Positions 23,132-30,187 of a stretch of 30,254 nucleotides of DNA are shown in pieces. Source of the stretch: Clostridium sp. (GTDB taxonomy: Bacteria; Bacillota; Clostridia; Lachnospirales; Lachnospiraceae). Every line of letters begins with the position of its first letter. Position 1 is the stretch's first letter. Position numbers and translations under genes: made by a program. Location: contig JAMPFS010000036.1 of NCBI GenBank assembly GCA_023664325.1, forward strand, positions 1-30,254, read 5' to 3'. The notes under the pieces were generated by a model. That model ran no database searches, was not told where the DNA came from, and saw only the letters and a list, made by a program, of their open reading frames with translations.

Positions 23132-23671
23132 TTATTTCTTAAATGGCATGCCGAATAAAGTCAACAACTCACGAGCTTCCTCATCCGTTTTAGCGGTAGT
23201 AACGAAAATTACGTCCATACCTCTGACCTTATCTATCTTGTCATACTCAATTTCCGGGAAAATCAACTGCTCTTTAATACCCAGAGCATAGTTTCCTCTT
23301 CCGTCAAAAGCATTTGCACTGATACCCCTGAAGTCACGAACACGCGGTAATGCAAGATTGATTAAACGATCTGCAAACTCGTACATTCTCTCTCCTCTTA
23401 AGGTTACCTTACATCCAATCGGCATTCCTTCTCTTAACTTAAAGTTTGCGATAGACTTTTTCGCACGGGTAACAACTGCTTTCTGACCGGTAATAATTTC
23501 TAAGTCCTGAACTGCTGTATCTAAAAGCTTATGGTTTTCCTTAGCCTCACCGACACCCATGTTGATAACGATTTTTTCCAGCTTGGGAACTTCCATAACG
23601 TTTTTATAACCAAATTTCTTAGTCATAGCCTCTTTGATTTCGCTATTGTACTGTTCTTTTAATCTACTCAA
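23132..23671 (-). CDS. rplE: Large-subunit ribosomal protein L5
   Basis: L5 binds 5S rRNA and contacts the P-site tRNA. The 179-residue product shows PKLEKIVINMGVGEAKEN near residue 29, GQKAVVTRAKKSIANFKLRE, and the C-terminal MDVIFVTTAKTDEEARELL. The start is a TTG at 23671, with GGAGG 9 nt upstream; the family N-terminus supports it, and no better ATG or GTG was seen. It lies between rplX (22-nt gap) and rpsZ. Confidence 0.97.
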   Translation of the reverse strand: MSRLKEQYNSEIKEAMTKKFGYKNVMEVPKLEKIVINMGVGEAKENHKLLDTAVQDLEIITGQKAVVTRAKKSIANFKLREGMPIGCKVTLRGERMYEFADRLINLALPRVRDFRGISANAFDGRGNYALGIKEQLIFPEIEYDKIDKVRGMDVIFVTTAKTDEEARELLTLFGMPFKK

Positions 23672-23693
23672 CCTCTGTGGCCTCCTCTCTTAA

Positions 23694-24011
23694 TTAGTCA
23701 ATCTTTTCTAACTTACCGTTCACTTTAGCCACACGAACCTTATCCTTCTTCTCGCCCTGGAAGCCGATTCTAACCGGTTTTCCCTTGTGAACATACATAA
23801 CGTTAGATATATCAATAGGTGCTTCCTTTTCAATGATACCACCCTGCTGATTTGTCATACTTGGTTTAGAATGCTTAGAAACCATGTTGACGCCCTCAAC
23901 TAATACTCTATTATTCTTGGTATCCACTGATAATACCTTACCGGTCTTGCCCTTGTCTTTACCAGTGATTACCTGAACTAAGTCATCTTTCTTAATCTTG
24001 CTGGTTGCCAT
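23694..24011 (-). CDS. rplX: Large-subunit ribosomal protein L24
   Basis: L24 starts 50S assembly by binding the 5' domain of 23S rRNA. The 105-residue protein carries an N-terminal KOW motif (KKDDLVQVITGKDKGKTGKV), the NMVSKHSKPSMTNQQGGI segment, and IDISNVMYVHKGKPVRIGF. GGAGG lies 7 nt ahead of the ATG. It starts 12 nt after rplN. Confidence 0.98.
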   Translation of the reverse strand: MATSKIKKDDLVQVITGKDKGKTGKVLSVDTKNNRVLVEGVNMVSKHSKPSMTNQQGGIIEKEAPIDISNVMYVHKGKPVRIGFQGEKKDKVRVAKVNGKLEKID

Positions 24012-24023
24012 CCTGACACCTCC

Positions 24024-24392
24024 TTATAAAACTTCTGGTGCTAATGAAACGATTTTCATGAATTTTTTATCTCTAAGCTCTCTTGCCACAGGTCCGAAAA
24101 TACGGGTTCCTCTGGGATTCATATCATCCTTGATAATTACCGCAGCATTCTCATCGAACTTAATGTATGAACCGTCTTTACGACGGGCGCCCTTCTTTGT
24201 ACGGACAACTACCGCTTTTACAACGTCACCTTTCTTTACAACACCGCCTGGTGTTGCATCTTTAACAGAGGCAACGATAACATCACCGATATTTGCATAT
24301 CTTCTGGTTGAACCGCCTAATACTCTGATGCAAAGTAACTCTTTTGCTCCGGTATTATCCGCAACTTTAAGTCTTGTTTCCTGTTGTACCAT
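24024..24392 (-). CDS. rplN: Large-subunit ribosomal protein L14
   Basis: L14 lies at the subunit interface and forms bridge contacts with 16S rRNA. The 122-residue product is full length: MVQQETRLKVADNTGAKELL, the GDVIVASVKDATPGG motif, and the C-terminal RIFGPVARELRDKKFMKIVS. It lies 17 nt after rpsQ. Confidence 0.98.
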   Translation of the reverse strand: MVQQETRLKVADNTGAKELLCIRVLGGSTRRYANIGDVIVASVKDATPGGVVKKGDVVKAVVVRTKKGARRKDGSYIKFDENAAVIIKDDMNPRGTRIFGPVARELRDKKFMKIVSLAPEVL

Positions 24393-24409
24393 GATATTTG
24401 CCTCCTTGA

Positions 24410-24664
24410 TTATTTTGCTTTCTCTACAATCTCAACAAGTCTCCATCTCTTATCCTTTGACAAAGGTCTTGTCTCCATTACTCTTACTCTGTCTCCGATG
24501 CGACATTCATTGTTCTCATCATGCGCCTTTAACTTATAAGTTCTCTTCACAATCTTTCCATAAAGAGGATGCTTAACATTATCTACGATTGAAACAACAA
24601 TTGTTTTATCCATCTTATCACTCGTTACAAGTCCTACACGTGTTTTTCTCAGATTTCTTTCCAC
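24410..24664 (-). CDS. rpsQ: Small-subunit ribosomal protein S17
   Basis: S17 is an OB-fold primary 16S rRNA-binding protein. The 84-residue product has RNLRKTRVGLVTSDKMDKTI at the N-terminus and the signature IGDRVRVMETRPLSKDKRW. The start is a GTG at 24664 with AAGGAGG 7 nt upstream. The earlier in-frame TTG at 24682 would place that site inside the gene and is rejected. It follows rpmC. Confidence 0.97.
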   Translation of the reverse strand: MERNLRKTRVGLVTSDKMDKTIVVSIVDNVKHPLYGKIVKRTYKLKAHDENNECRIGDRVRVMETRPLSKDKRWRLVEIVEKAK

Positions 24665-24687
24665 AATAATTCCTCCTTCCAAGATAA

Positions 24688-24891
24688 TTAAGCATTAGCC
24701 TTTTCCGTCATAATAGACTGGATTCTGGCAATATTTCTTCTTACTTCTTTAATTCTGCTTGTATTCTCTAACTGATTTGTTGCATTCTGGAATCTTAAGT
24801 TAAATAATTCCTTTTTAGCAGCTACTAACTCTGCCTTCAGCTCTTCTACATTTTTTGACTTTAAATCATCACGATATTCCTTAGTTTTCAC
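24688..24891 (-). CDS. rpmC: Large-subunit ribosomal protein L29
   Basis: L29 sits at the tunnel exit and helps form the trigger factor and SRP docking site. The 67-residue helical-hairpin protein has KSKNVEELKAELVAAKKELF followed by NLRFQNATNQLENTSRIKEV. The GTG at 24891 has GGAGG 8 nt upstream. It overlaps the end of rplP by 11 nt, which implies translational coupling. Confidence 0.96.
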   Translation of the reverse strand: MKTKEYRDDLKSKNVEELKAELVAAKKELFNLRFQNATNQLENTSRIKEVRRNIARIQSIMTEKANA

Positions 24892-25318
24892 TGCCTGCAC
24901 CTCCTTCTAAATCTTCACGGGATACAATTTTACATTTAACCGGCAGCTTATGTGTAGCAAGTCTTAATGCTTCCTTTGCCGTCTCCTCCGGTACGCCTGC
25001 AATTTCAAACATTACACGACCGGGTTTTACTACTGCTACCCATCCTTCTACAGCACCTTTACCTTTACCCATACGAACACCGATAGGCTTAGAGGTATAC
25101 GGTTTATCCGGGAAAATCTTAATCCATACCTTACCGGTACGCTTTACATAACGGGTCATGGCAACACGGGCTGCCTCTATCTGATTAGACTTAATCCATG
25201 CCGGCTCCAATGCAACGATACCATATTCTCCGTTGCTAATTTTATTTCCTCTGGTCGCCTTGCCTGCCATGGAACCTCTGAACTGTTTTCTATGCTTTGT
25301 TCTTTTCGGCATTAACAT
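24881..25318 (-). CDS. rplP: Large-subunit ribosomal protein L16
   Basis: L16 contacts the A-site tRNA elbow and is needed for peptidyl transferase activity. The 145-residue product begins MLMPKRTKHRKQFRG and has GNKISNGEYGIVALEPAWI. It also shows the RMGKGKGAVEGWVAVVKPGR motif and KLPVKCKIV near the end. Its ATG shares one base with the rpsC stop (TAATG), so the genes are coupled. It overlaps rpmC by 11 nt. Confidence 0.98.
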   Translation of the reverse strand: MLMPKRTKHRKQFRGSMAGKATRGNKISNGEYGIVALEPAWIKSNQIEAARVAMTRYVKRTGKVWIKIFPDKPYTSKPIGVRMGKGKGAVEGWVAVVKPGRVMFEIAGVPEETAKEALRLATHKLPVKCKIVSREDLEGGAGSEN

Positions 25319-25983
25319 TACTGCTCACTCCCTTCCTTGTTGTTCTTAGTTGGAAGTACTTCACCATGATAAATCCATGTCTTAACGCCAACCTTACCGT
25401 AGGTTGTATCTGCTTCTGCAAAACCATAATCAATATCCGCACGAAGTGTCTGAAGCGGAATAGTACCGTCGCTGTAGAACTCGGTACGCGCCATATCCGC
25501 ACCGCCCAGACGGCCGGAAACGGATGTCTTGATTCCCAATGCTCCGGCTTTCATCGTTCTGCCCATGCAGGATTTCATTGCCCGGCGGAAAGAAATACGA
25601 TTCTCAAGCTGTGCTGCGATGTTCTCAGCAACCAGCTGCGCATCTGCGTCCGGTTTCTTCACTTCTTTAACATCTACCATCAGTTTCTTATCTGTCAGCT
25701 TGGCAACATCCTTCTTAAGCGCTTCAATCTCCGCTCCGCCCTTACCGATAACCACGCCCGGCTTAGCAGTATAAATGATAACCTTAAGTCTGTCAGATGC
25801 TCTCTCGATTTCAATCTTGGAAATCTGAGCGCTGTAAAGTCTCTTTTTCAGATATTTACGAATTTCATTATCTTCTATTAAGTTATTTGCAAATTCGCCA
25901 TCCTTTGTATCCGCATACCATCTGGAATCCCAGTCCTTGATGATACCGACTCTCAAACCATGAGGATTTACTTTCTGTCCCAT
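25318..25983 (-). CDS. rpsC: Small-subunit ribosomal protein S3
   Basis: S3 lines the mRNA entry tunnel and helps unwind mRNA. The 221-residue product begins MGQKVNPHGLRVGIIKDWDS. It has a KH domain with the GKGG loop (TAKPGVVIGKGGAEIEALKK, about residues 72-91) and the C-terminal signature region beginning KAGALGIKTSVSGRLGGADM and continuing through ARTEFYSDG. It follows rplV by 11 nt and overlaps the rplP start by 1 nt. Confidence 0.98.
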   Translation of the reverse strand: MGQKVNPHGLRVGIIKDWDSRWYADTKDGEFANNLIEDNEIRKYLKKRLYSAQISKIEIERASDRLKVIIYTAKPGVVIGKGGAEIEALKKDVAKLTDKKLMVDVKEVKKPDADAQLVAENIAAQLENRISFRRAMKSCMGRTMKAGALGIKTSVSGRLGGADMARTEFYSDGTIPLQTLRADIDYGFAEADTTYGKVGVKTWIYHGEVLPTKNNKEGSEQ

Positions 25984-25994
25984 TATTTGCCTCC

Positions 25995-26381
25995 TTATCT
26001 TTCATCAAGCACGATAGTAATATGACTTGTTCTCTTCTCGATTCTATAAGCCCTGCCCTGTGCTCTTGGTTGAATTCTCTTCATTGTCGGTCCTTTATTT
26101 GCATAACACTCTGCAATATAAAGGTCTTCCATCTTCATTCCATTGTTGTTCTCCGCATTTGCAATTGCCGACTTCAACAACTTCTCTATTACACTTGAAG
26201 CATATCTCGGATTATACGCTAAAATAGCAAGTGCAGTCTGTACATCCTTACCTCTGATGGCATCTAAAACGAAACATGCTTTTGTTACAGATACTCTGGC
26301 ATAGGAAACCTTAGCTGACGGTCTTGTATCCTTATTTGCATTTCTTTCTCTTTTAATCTGGGATCTATGTCCTTTTGCCAT
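25995..26381 (-). CDS. rplV: Large-subunit ribosomal protein L22
   Basis: L22 lines the exit tunnel with a long beta-hairpin that can affect macrolide sensitivity. The 128-residue product has the N-terminal SAKVSYARVSVTKACFVLDA, the helical middle (SVIEKLLKSAIANAENNNGM), and the C-terminal PRAQGRAYRIEKRTSHITIV. It is about 15 residues longer at the N-terminus than E. coli L22. It lies 26 nt after rpsS. Confidence 0.98.
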   Translation of the reverse strand: MAKGHRSQIKRERNANKDTRPSAKVSYARVSVTKACFVLDAIRGKDVQTALAILAYNPRYASSVIEKLLKSAIANAENNNGMKMEDLYIAECYANKGPTMKRIQPRAQGRAYRIEKRTSHITIVLDER

Positions 26382-26407
26382 GGATGAATCCTCCTTTCAA
26401 ATTCTTT

Positions 26408-26689
26408 CTATCTAACTCTTGACTTCTTTTCGTCCTTACCATGTCCTCTATAGGTTCTGGTTGCCACAAACTCTCCAAGCTTATGTCCAACCATATCCTC
26501 CGTAATATATACAGGCACATGTCTTCTTCCGTCATAAACCGCAATCGTATGTCCTACGAAGCTGGGGAAAATGGTGGAACGACGTGACCAGGTCTTAATT
26601 ACCTGCTTGTCATTACCTGCATTCATCGCATCTATTTTTTTCAGTAAATGTTCATCTGCAAATGGTCCTTTTTTAAGTGAACGAGCCAT
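26408..26689 (-). CDS. rpsS: Small-subunit ribosomal protein S19
   Basis: S19 pairs with S13 in the 30S head and forms bridges to the 50S. The 93-residue product is standard: MARSLKKGPFADEHLLKKID, WSRRSTIFPSFVGHTIAVYD, and the signature DMVGHKLGEFVATRTYRGH. It lies between rplB (18-nt gap) and rplV. Confidence 0.98.
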   Translation of the reverse strand: MARSLKKGPFADEHLLKKIDAMNAGNDKQVIKTWSRRSTIFPSFVGHTIAVYDGRRHVPVYITEDMVGHKLGEFVATRTYRGHGKDEKKSRVR

Positions 26690-26707
26690 AGGTCAAACCT
26701 CCTTATC

Positions 26708-27550
26708 TTATTTAATACTCTTGCCGTCTCTGGTTCTGACGATCATCTTATTGGAATGTTTATTCTTTTTACGAGTCTTAAGTCCAAGCGCCGGCTTGCC
26801 CCATGGAGTACACGGACCGGGACGACCGATACTGGTCTTACCCTCACCACCACCGTGTGGATGGTCGTTAGGATTCATTACAGAACCACGAACTGTAGGT
26901 CTGATACCCATATGGCGTTTACGTCCCGCCTTACCGATATTCACAAGACCATGCTCAATATTACCAACCTGGCCGATTGTTGCACGGGCAGTAATCGGAA
27001 CCATTCTCATCTCGCCGGAAGGCAGACGAAGCGTTGCATACTTTCCTTCTTTAGCCATAAGCTGTGCAGAGTTACCCGCAGAACGAACCAGCTGTCCGCC
27101 CTTGCCGGGATACAGCTCAATGTTGTGTACCTCGGTACCAACCGGAATTGCCTCTAACGGCAGGCAGTTACCAACCTTGATTTCTGCATTTGCGCCATTC
27201 ATTACCTTATCGCCAACCTTTAAGCCGACAGGAGCCAGAATATAAGCTTTTTCTCCGTCAGCATAGTTTAACAATGCGATATTTGCCGTTCTGTTCGGGT
27301 CATACTCAATCGATGCAACCGTTGCCGGAACATCATCTTTTCTTCTCTTAAAATCAATAATTCTATATTTTCTTCTGGAACCACCGCCATGGTGTCTTAC
27401 CGTAATCTTTCCCTGATTATTACGACCGGCATTCTTCTTTAATGAAGTAGTAAGGGATTTCTCAGGAGTTGTCTTTGTAATCAAGTCAAAATCCAAACCA
27501 GTCATATTTCTTCTGGAAGGTGTATATGGGTTATATGTCTTAATTCCCAT
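26708..27550 (-). CDS. rplB: Large-subunit ribosomal protein L2
   Basis: L2 is needed for subunit association and supports the peptidyl transferase centre. The 280-residue product begins MGIKTYNPYTPSRRNMTGLD and ends normally. It has the key region VRGSVMNPNDHPHGGGEGKT with His230, which matches the essential His229 of the E. coli protein. The ATG at 27550 follows AAAGGAG by 7 nt; the upstream reading from 27574 is rejected. An 85-nt spacer, longer than its neighbours, separates it from rplW and holds a small ACGC/GCGT hairpin. Confidence 0.98.
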   Translation of the reverse strand: MGIKTYNPYTPSRRNMTGLDFDLITKTTPEKSLTTSLKKNAGRNNQGKITVRHHGGGSRRKYRIIDFKRRKDDVPATVASIEYDPNRTANIALLNYADGEKAYILAPVGLKVGDKVMNGANAEIKVGNCLPLEAIPVGTEVHNIELYPGKGGQLVRSAGNSAQLMAKEGKYATLRLPSGEMRMVPITARATIGQVGNIEHGLVNIGKAGRKRHMGIRPTVRGSVMNPNDHPHGGGEGKTSIGRPGPCTPWGKPALGLKTRKKNKHSNKMIVRTRDGKSIK

Positions 27551-27635
27551 TTTCTTTCTCCTTTCAAATTGCATTTATTATCACGCTTGCTTGCGTATGA
27601 ATTGTTAACACTTGTATTCGTTAAGTTCCAAATGT

Positions 27636-27935
27636 TTACAGCCCTTCAAAAATTTCAATATCTTTGCTGTCTTCGGTAAGCTGAACAATCGCCTTCTTAG
27701 ACTTTGCAGTCCTTCCGTAAACCATTCCACGTCTTTTTTTCTTACCGTCAAGGTTCATGGTATTCACCTTTAATACCTTTGTTCCCTCGAACATTTTTTC
27801 AACAGCCTCTTTAATCATTGTCTTGTTTGCTTCCGGATGAACCTGAAAAGTATACTTCTTCTCAGCCATAGCATCCATTGACTTTTCAGTAATGATAGGT
27901 TTTTGAATCACGTCATAATATTTGATATCTGCCAT
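27636..27935 (-). CDS. rplW: Large-subunit ribosomal protein L23
   Basis: L23 lies at the tunnel exit and is the main ribosomal contact of trigger factor and SRP. The 99-residue product has YYDVIQKPIITEKSM, YTFQVHPEANKTMIKEAVEK, and the KKRRGMVYGRTAKSKKAIV loop. Its ATG overlaps the rplD stop (TAATG), so it is translationally coupled. Confidence 0.98.
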   Translation of the reverse strand: MADIKYYDVIQKPIITEKSMDAMAEKKYTFQVHPEANKTMIKEAVEKMFEGTKVLKVNTMNLDGKKKRRGMVYGRTAKSKKAIVQLTEDSKDIEIFEGL

Positions 27936-28555
27936 TATGCGTACACCTCCTCGATTGCTGCTACCGCATCCTTAGTAATCACTACTGTATCATACTTCAG
28001 AATGTCGTATACATTAATTGAGTTTGTGAGTGCAGTCTTTACATTCGGAACATTCCTTGCAGACAATACCACATTCTGGTCATTATCCTTTGTTACCACC
28101 AATGCCTTAGACACCTCAAGGTTATTCATAACCTCCACAAACTTCTTTGTCTTAATCTCATCTAACTTCAATTCATCTAATACAATGAACTTTTCCTCGT
28201 TTACTCTGGAAGTAAGCACAGACTTCATTGCGCCTGCCTTTTCTTTCTTATTTAACTTCTGAGAATAATCTCTTGGCTTTGGAGCGAATACAACTCCACC
28301 ACCTGTCCACTGCGGAGATCTTGTAGACCCCTGTCTTGCATGACCGGTACCCTTCTGTCTCCACGGTTTTCTTCCGCCGCCACGAACTTCTGCACGTGTT
28401 TTTGCGCTCTGTGTTCCCTGACGCTTGTTCGCCAACTGCGCTACAACTGCCCGGTGAACTAAATGTTCATTTATTTCCACACCGAATACTGCATCGTTAA
28501 GCTCTAACTTCTCAACTTCTTTTCCTTCAGTGTTGTAAACAGCTACTGTTGCCAT
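27935..28555 (-). CDS. rplD: Large-subunit ribosomal protein L4
   Basis: L4 extends a loop into the exit tunnel and, in gammaproteobacteria, represses the S10 operon through its leader. The 206-residue product shows HLVHRAVVAQLANKRQGTQ and then the tunnel loop GGGRKPWRQKGTGHARQGST (about residues 59-78). The C-terminal YDILKYDTVVITKDAV is typical. It follows rplC by 23 nt and overlaps rplW. Confidence 0.98.
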   Translation of the reverse strand: MATVAVYNTEGKEVEKLELNDAVFGVEINEHLVHRAVVAQLANKRQGTQSAKTRAEVRGGGRKPWRQKGTGHARQGSTRSPQWTGGGVVFAPKPRDYSQKLNKKEKAGAMKSVLTSRVNEEKFIVLDELKLDEIKTKKFVEVMNNLEVSKALVVTKDNDQNVVLSARNVPNVKTALTNSINVYDILKYDTVVITKDAVAAIEEVYA

Positions 28556-28578
28556 TCTCTATTCCTCCTTCCTACGGA

Positions 28579-29265
28579 TTACTTACCGCATTTCACGGTC
28601 TCTTTAATCATAACCAATGACTTCTTAGGTCCCGGCACAGAACCCTTAACTAAGATTACGTCATTTTCTGCATCTATTTTAACAATCTCTAAGTTCTGAA
28701 CGGTAACTCTTACAGCTCCCATATGTCCTGCCATCTTTTTGCCCTTAAATACTTTACCAGGATCTGTCGCACAACCGTTTGAACCTGCATGACGATGGTA
28801 TTTTGAACCGTGAGTCTTAGGACCCGTATGAAGTCCGTGTCTCTTGATTCCGCCTGCAAATCCCTTACCCTTTGACTTAGCAGTTACATCAATCTTATCG
28901 CCCTCTTCAAAGATATCAGCCTTAATAACGCTCTCGCCTGCAACATAATCAGACACATTATCAACTCTGAACTCTCTTACAAACTGCTTTGGAGTGGTAT
29001 TTGCTTTCTTGAAGTGTCCTACTTCTGCCTTACCAGCACCATGTGGATTTCTGATAACTTTCTTACCTGATACATCCTTTGTTGTAATTTTTTCTTTCTT
29101 CTCACCGTAACCAACCTGGATCGCCTCGTATCCATCATTGTCAATCGTTTTAACCTGTGTTACCACACAAGGTCCTGCCTGTAATACGGTAACTGGTGTC
29201 AACACACCATCTTCATTGAAGATTTGAGTCATTCCGACTTTCGTAGCTAAAATCGCTTTCTTCAT
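28579..29265 (-). CDS. rplC: Large-subunit ribosomal protein L3
   Basis: L3 is one of the two proteins that start 50S assembly and reaches close to the peptidyl transferase centre. The 228-residue product begins MKKAILATKVGMTQIFNEDG. Its signature region covers KSKGKGFAGGIKRHGLHTGP, then KYHRHAGSNG and GKKMAGHMGA. A 162-nt spacer with several stems separates it from rpsJ, unlike the tight spacing that follows. Confidence 0.98.
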   Translation of the reverse strand: MKKAILATKVGMTQIFNEDGVLTPVTVLQAGPCVVTQVKTIDNDGYEAIQVGYGEKKEKITTKDVSGKKVIRNPHGAGKAEVGHFKKANTTPKQFVREFRVDNVSDYVAGESVIKADIFEEGDKIDVTAKSKGKGFAGGIKRHGLHTGPKTHGSKYHRHAGSNGCATDPGKVFKGKKMAGHMGAVRVTVQNLEIVKIDAENDVILVKGSVPGPKKSLVMIKETVKCGK

Positions 29266-29427
29266 TTTAAATTTTCCTCCTAATTAATCTACAGCGGATT
29301 GCCGTGGCAATCATTCTAAATTCGGCAAAAAGCCCATTAGGTTTAACTGTATTGCTTAAATTTTCCCGTGCCTCTGCACGATTACCTGTGTCTTCTATAA
29401 TTAATGACACAAGTTCTGTTCCACCGA
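29266..29427 (-). promoter_or_regulatory. Hairpin-rich rpsJ-rplC spacer
   Basis: Three stems are visible. GATTGCC/GGCAATC lies at 29297-29303 with 29306-29312. CGTGC/GCACG lies at 29367-29371 with 29376-29380 (4-nt loop). A 9-bp stem at 29384-29392 with 29406-29414 pairs fully in the minus-strand RNA with one U-G. There is no T tract and no gene. It may be a processing or feedback site between S10 and L3. Confidence 0.5.
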
Positions 29428-29745
29428 TTATTTTGTCTTCATCTTGACATCGATGTAAACGCCAGCAGACATATCTAACTTCTGTAATGCATCAATTGTC
29501 TTCTGGGTTGGCTGAATCACATCAATCAATCTCTTATGTGTTCTCTGCTCAAACTGCTCTCTGGAATCCTTATACTTGTGAACCGCTCTAAGAATTGTAA
29601 CTCTCTCAATCTTAGTAGGCATTGGTACAGGACCGGAAACCTTTGCACCTGTCTTCTTAACAGTATCAATAATGTTTGCTGCAGCCTGATCGATTAATTT
29701 GTGATCATAAGCCTTAAGTGTAATTCTCATTACCTGGTTTGCCAT
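29428..29745 (-). CDS. rpsJ: Small-subunit ribosomal protein S10
   Basis: S10 is in the 30S head and also joins NusB in transcription antitermination. The 105-residue product begins MANQVMRITLKAYDHKLIDQ, contains GPVPMPTKIERVTILRAVHK (the S10 signature), and ends VYIDVKMKTK. I use the ATG at 29745 because AAGGAGG lies 11 nt upstream and the family starts there; the open frame running back to 30015 crosses the promoter. It is the first gene of the S10-spc-alpha array. Confidence 0.98.
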   Translation of the reverse strand: MANQVMRITLKAYDHKLIDQAAANIIDTVKKTGAKVSGPVPMPTKIERVTILRAVHKYKDSREQFEQRTHKRLIDVIQPTQKTIDALQKLDMSAGVYIDVKMKTK

Positions 29746-29980
29746 AAAAAAAGCCGCCTCCTTTTCGTACTTATTGGTTCTTGTACGACAAGTGGTGACT
29801 GCACACTCTCCCGTGTGTGTCATAAAATGAAACATTCTACAACTTTCACACGTCATCTCCCTGTGTGGGATGGTTATGGTACAGTGACTTGCCGTCAGTT
29901 TCTTAACTTGACATTCGCTCCACGGAAAACCTGCCCTGTAAGCAGCAACCTCACGCTTCTTCGCTATCAATGTCACAGCA
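29746..29980 (-). promoter_or_regulatory. Structured S10 operon leader
   Basis: About 235 nt of untranslated leader precede rpsJ. Two neighbouring stem-loops look alike: CACAC/GTGTG at 29847-29867 and CACAC/GTGTG at 29802-29817. Both expose GGGAGA in the loop of the minus-strand RNA. A third stem, TCGTAC/GTACGA (29765-29770 with 29783-29788), lies just upstream of the ribosome-binding site. An L4-type feedback role is plausible, but it resembles no leader I can name. There is no gene here. Confidence 0.5.
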
Positions 29981-29986
29981 AGTGCT

Positions 29987-30015
29987 AGTATAACGCATGT
30001 TTCGGGGGATTGCAA
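29987..30015 (-). promoter_or_regulatory. Main promoter of the S10-spc-alpha operon
   Basis: The minus strand shows TTGCAA (plus 30010-30015), a 17-nt spacer and TATACT (plus 29987-29992). A long A/T-rich stretch with T and A runs lies directly upstream (30016-30045), suitable as an UP element for a strong ribosomal promoter. Confidence 0.8.
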
Positions 30016-30057
30016 GAACTTTTTTAATTAAATTGCATTTTTTTTCGTGCAAGCTAC

Positions 30058-30187
30058 GAGCCATGCGATTTATAACCATATATTGTGTGTCAAGCTTGCT
30101 TGTAAGCACAATTATATGCGTTATAAATCATGTGGCGACAGCCACGACCGAGTCGCAGTGTAACGCAGACGAGGTTCGCATGGCTCA
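30058..30187. repeat. Inverted-repeat element enclosing nested palindromes
   Basis: GAGCCATGCG (30058-30067) is the exact reverse complement of CGCATGGCTC (30178-30187). Inside, ATTTATAAC/GTTATAAAT (30068-30076 with 30119-30127) and an approximate TATTGTG/CACAAT stem fold the left part. The arrangement suggests a small non-autonomous mobile or palindromic intergenic element upstream of the S10 promoter. It has no transposase. Confidence 0.5.

Noticed and set aside
26571..27245. 224-codon plus-strand frame across rpsS and rplB
   Set aside because: It is antisense to two certain ribosomal genes and reflects their codon bias.
29746..30015. N-terminal extension of rpsJ
   Set aside because: The frame crosses the leader hairpins and the promoter, and S10 is complete from 29745.
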